44,114 bases of DNA from Nemertoderma westbladi (taxonomy: Eukaryota; Xenacoelomorpha; Nemertodermatida; Nemertodermatidae), in assembly GCA_032718475.1 (NCBI GenBank), contig JAUCBJ010003481.1:1-44114 (forward strand). Direction: 5' to 3'. The notes under the pieces were generated by a model. That model had not been told where the DNA came from, searched no databases, and was given only the letters and a program-made list of their open reading frames with translations. The first letter of the stretch is position 1. Each line of letters begins with the position of its first letter. Positions 41,841 through 44,114 of the stretch are shown here, one piece after another. The translations under genes were made by a program, and so were the position numbers.

Positions 41841-43259
41841 ATGCCAAAACTGCCACCCCCACACCCTGCTAACTCCGTTAAAAACATCAACGATCTTAGA
41901 ACTGACTCTAACTCCGATTTTTTCAGACCAATGAACACCCCTCTTGCGGCGCTAAATATTGTTCCCCGTATATTAATAAACCCCTCTAAGCCGAATGTAA
42001 CATCTGCGGCTAATGCGACCCAAACCAACTTTACATCCATTGGTATTTCGACAACTACTGTAGAAAGTAGCCAGGCAGTCAGTTTACAGCTCAAAACTTC
42101 TACAGTATATAGGGATAGAATAGTTACGCCTACAGTTCGACCTAAACAGGCGCAACAAATTCCACTGCTGGCAGACAGAATGTCCAGCACTGCTTTCACC
42201 CACCCACTAAACACTCACACTCTGGGTCCTAGTCTGTCCCCCATCATCGACTCCCGTGATGGACATTATGCCGCCTCCAGGCCGGTTGTATCCATCGGTT
42301 CGGTCGAGTCGATGAGTGATGCGGGACCCATTGGGGCAAAAGAGAGAGTCGCCCGGGCGAATGAGGACTCCCTTTATATGGAAAGATTAAACGAATCCTC
42401 ATTAAATCTGCAAGCTATGCAGGAGGCAGTAAATAATAAAATGAAACAATTAAATAATATCGATTTTGAATTAAATCGATTAAAAAAACAACGTGAGATA
42501 GTGAGTGAACAAAATCAGCAGGCATTGGAAAAGCAGCAACAGCAGCGGCGACAACTACAACAACACTTAAAGCAGTTGTATCACGAAGCCGCCAACAACG
42601 AGCAATCGCGGATTAGGCAGCATCGACGTTTGCAAGAGTTGCGAGGTGAATCTGTACAAGCCGCCAAGGTTCTAGAGGAGCTACACCAAAAGCTGGCTAA
42701 TTCTCAGGACCTCCTGGCCTCGAACAACGCTGCTGTGGTCATGAACCCGGACTCTCCTGAGTATCAAATCTTAAAGAGAGCCTCTAATATAAACGGCGTT
42801 GAAGCTGAAAATATGTCATGCCCACCTATCTCACCCAATGTTAGAAACCCTGAGTATAACACAGGGATACAAAATGACACACAAAATATCAACAATCTTT
42901 ATAGACCCCCCCAGACTAATGTAAGCCCATGTGATAACTCTACCTTTAATACTATGTTTAATAGTACTATAGCCCAAGATAGTTTCACCCAACAATTAGA
43001 GCGTACTGAAGCGCATCAAGCAGTTAAAGTAGGTGAAATTATTAAATTTGATGGAAATGAGTTAAAATGGCTTCTATTTAGAGAATATGTAAAAGGCAGT
43101 ATATTTAGTTCACCATTACCATTACCTAATAGCGAGAAGCTGTGCTTCTTAATAGATTGTTTGGAAGGTTATCTGAAAAAAATTAGCGCAAAGATATATC
43201 GGACACCCACAGGAATTGGAAGAATTCTGGAAACTGTTACATATGAGGTACGGAGATAA
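41841..43259 (+). pseudogene. Gag linker, coiled coil and start of DUF1759, copy 2
   Basis: This 472-codon frame holds the linker, then a full coiled coil absent from copy 1 (EQNQQALEKQQQQRRQLQQH and following), a second linker, and the DUF1759 start. It shifts out of frame after EGYLKKI because of one extra A. Confidence 0.82.
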
Positions 43260-43638
43260 AGCTTCAATAGCCCAATATCTGTATCAAAAGTTGGTCAATC
43301 GTAAACGTGTGATAACTATGGAAATGATTGACTTTGTTGACGAGATTAAGGAAATCTGTAGACAACTAGATTGGTTGGATAAACACGAATATTATGATAC
43401 CCCCATTGTAGTTGGTATGATTTCTGCAGTCCTACCTAAGGGTAGTATATCTACACGATGGGACCGCAATGTGCTAAATGCTAAACTTAGTGGTAAACCA
43501 GCTTTAGGCATGAAGGAATTCCTGGAATACCTCGATCATGAATCCTCATTGCTGATGATTACCCAGCGGCGCGAGCATTACCTAGATTCGAAATCCGACA
43601 AAGCAACCCCAACTAGACGTCTGGAGCAAGTTTATTAA
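43216..43638 (+). pseudogene. Gag DUF1759-like domain end, copy 2
   Basis: The domain resumes in the next frame (EEFWKLLHMRYGDKASIAQY onwards) and ends at the TAA shared with copy 1. The knuckle follows at about 43785-43985. Confidence 0.8.
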
Positions 43639-44114
43639 ACTGATCTATCAACCTGTGAGGAGGAATCCGAAGAAAGTGAAAACTCATATAATATCTCGGA
43701 TAGCCTGAAACGGAGCGACCAACAGCGTAAATGCCTGAAACAACTAAAACCGATAATTAAATCAGCGACCTATAACGCTGGCTGTTTATTATGTAGTAAA
43801 GAGTCCCATAGGCTCCCGCAGTGTCCAGACTTTATTGGAATGTCTTTGGAAAAACGGAGTGAAACTATAACCTCTTTAAGTGTATGTTTCCTGTGATTGT
43901 GCGCCGGACACAATAGAAGCAAGTGTTATTTACGGGACACCTACAAATGTGTTAAGTGTAATGGAAAACATCACTACCTATAGCATCATTAGGATATAGA
44001 CCCCCATGTGGAAATAAAGGTTCAATTTACCGATTATTCCCCTTATGACATGAGGGGAAGTACCGAACAGGAGTTCTATACGGACGAGTTCTCTATGGAC
44101 GAGGAAAGTTGCAA

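Larger units (their letters stand above)
38807..44114 (+). mobile_element. BEL/Pao LTR retrotransposon, gag region, tandemly duplicated and decayed
   Basis: The plus strand carries gag N-terminus, Glu/Arg coiled coil, Ser/Thr-rich linker, DUF1759-like gag domain and CCHC zinc knuckle. The part from 39557 on then repeats from 41651 to the window end. Protease, RT, RNase H and integrase are not reached. Many stops show it is not active. Confidence 0.85.
41651..44114 (+). repeat. Gag tandem duplication, copy 2 (continues to the window edge)
   Basis: It retains the 382 bp missing in copy 1 but has an extra A in the run at about 43179-43185, which frameshifts the DUF1759 domain. It also has a TGA in the knuckle (CFL-stop-LCAGH). 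The window ends at the base that corresponds to 41640, ten bases before the copy junction. Confidence 0.95.

Overview
This is a repeat-rich, AT-rich piece of an animal nuclear genome, probably from an invertebrate. There are no operons, ribosome binding sites or compact gene packing. The window holds a spliced class A GPCR fragment with GT-AG introns and many metazoan transposon types: several non-LTR LINE lineages, a BEL/Pao LTR element, piggyBac, a Helitron remnant, TIR elements, MITEs and tRNA-derived SINEs. One SINE body carries a GTACCAGT...ACTGGG core like that of invertebrate (for example molluscan) SINEs, so a lophotrochozoan is plausible but not proven.

Layout. 1-4116: LINE-A on the minus strand, with an uninterrupted ORF2 (PHD finger, APE endonuclease, reverse transcriptase) running off the left edge and an intact ORF1 upstream. 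4230-4681: Helitron helicase remnant. 5300-7210: two decayed LINE 3' pieces, a tRNA-like sequence and a MITE. 8675-13310: a decayed plus-strand L2/CR1-like LINE, broken by a 144-bp insertion, a 17-unit minisatellite and a 1.26-kb piggyBac derivative with perfect TTAA duplications. 13881-15630: a TIR transposon with a 10-bp target duplication. 16300-17262: a hairpin element split by a SINE, then a second SINE fragment.

17777-18558 is a 130-unit CCTACR hexamer array. 19053-28176 holds the only convincing host gene: three exons of a peptide-receptor-like GPCR (N-terminus, TM1, TM2, TM3 and an ERY motif). Its first intron is 8.3 kb and is filled with a 22-bp satellite, a G-quadruplex-prone minisatellite, an element bounded by inverted G/C arrays, two LINE pseudogenes and nested SINEs. 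Exons for TM4-TM7 were not found.

28624-29226 is a decayed ORF I do not recognise. 29380-33300 is LINE-B (minus), whose ORF1 and ORF2 are in one frame separated by a single UAG. 33315-35710 is LINE-C (plus), carrying a striking pair of abutting perfect hairpins. 37129-37759 is a long-TIR MITE with GAC repeats. 38807-44114 is a decayed BEL/Pao gag region that has been tandemly duplicated.

The genes do not form a pathway. The region is best read as one receptor gene surrounded and invaded by successive layers of transposons, several datable relative to each other by nesting. Most LINE and gag frames are broken. The frames that look intact are LINE-A ORF1 and ORF2 (as far as visible) and LINE-B ORF1.
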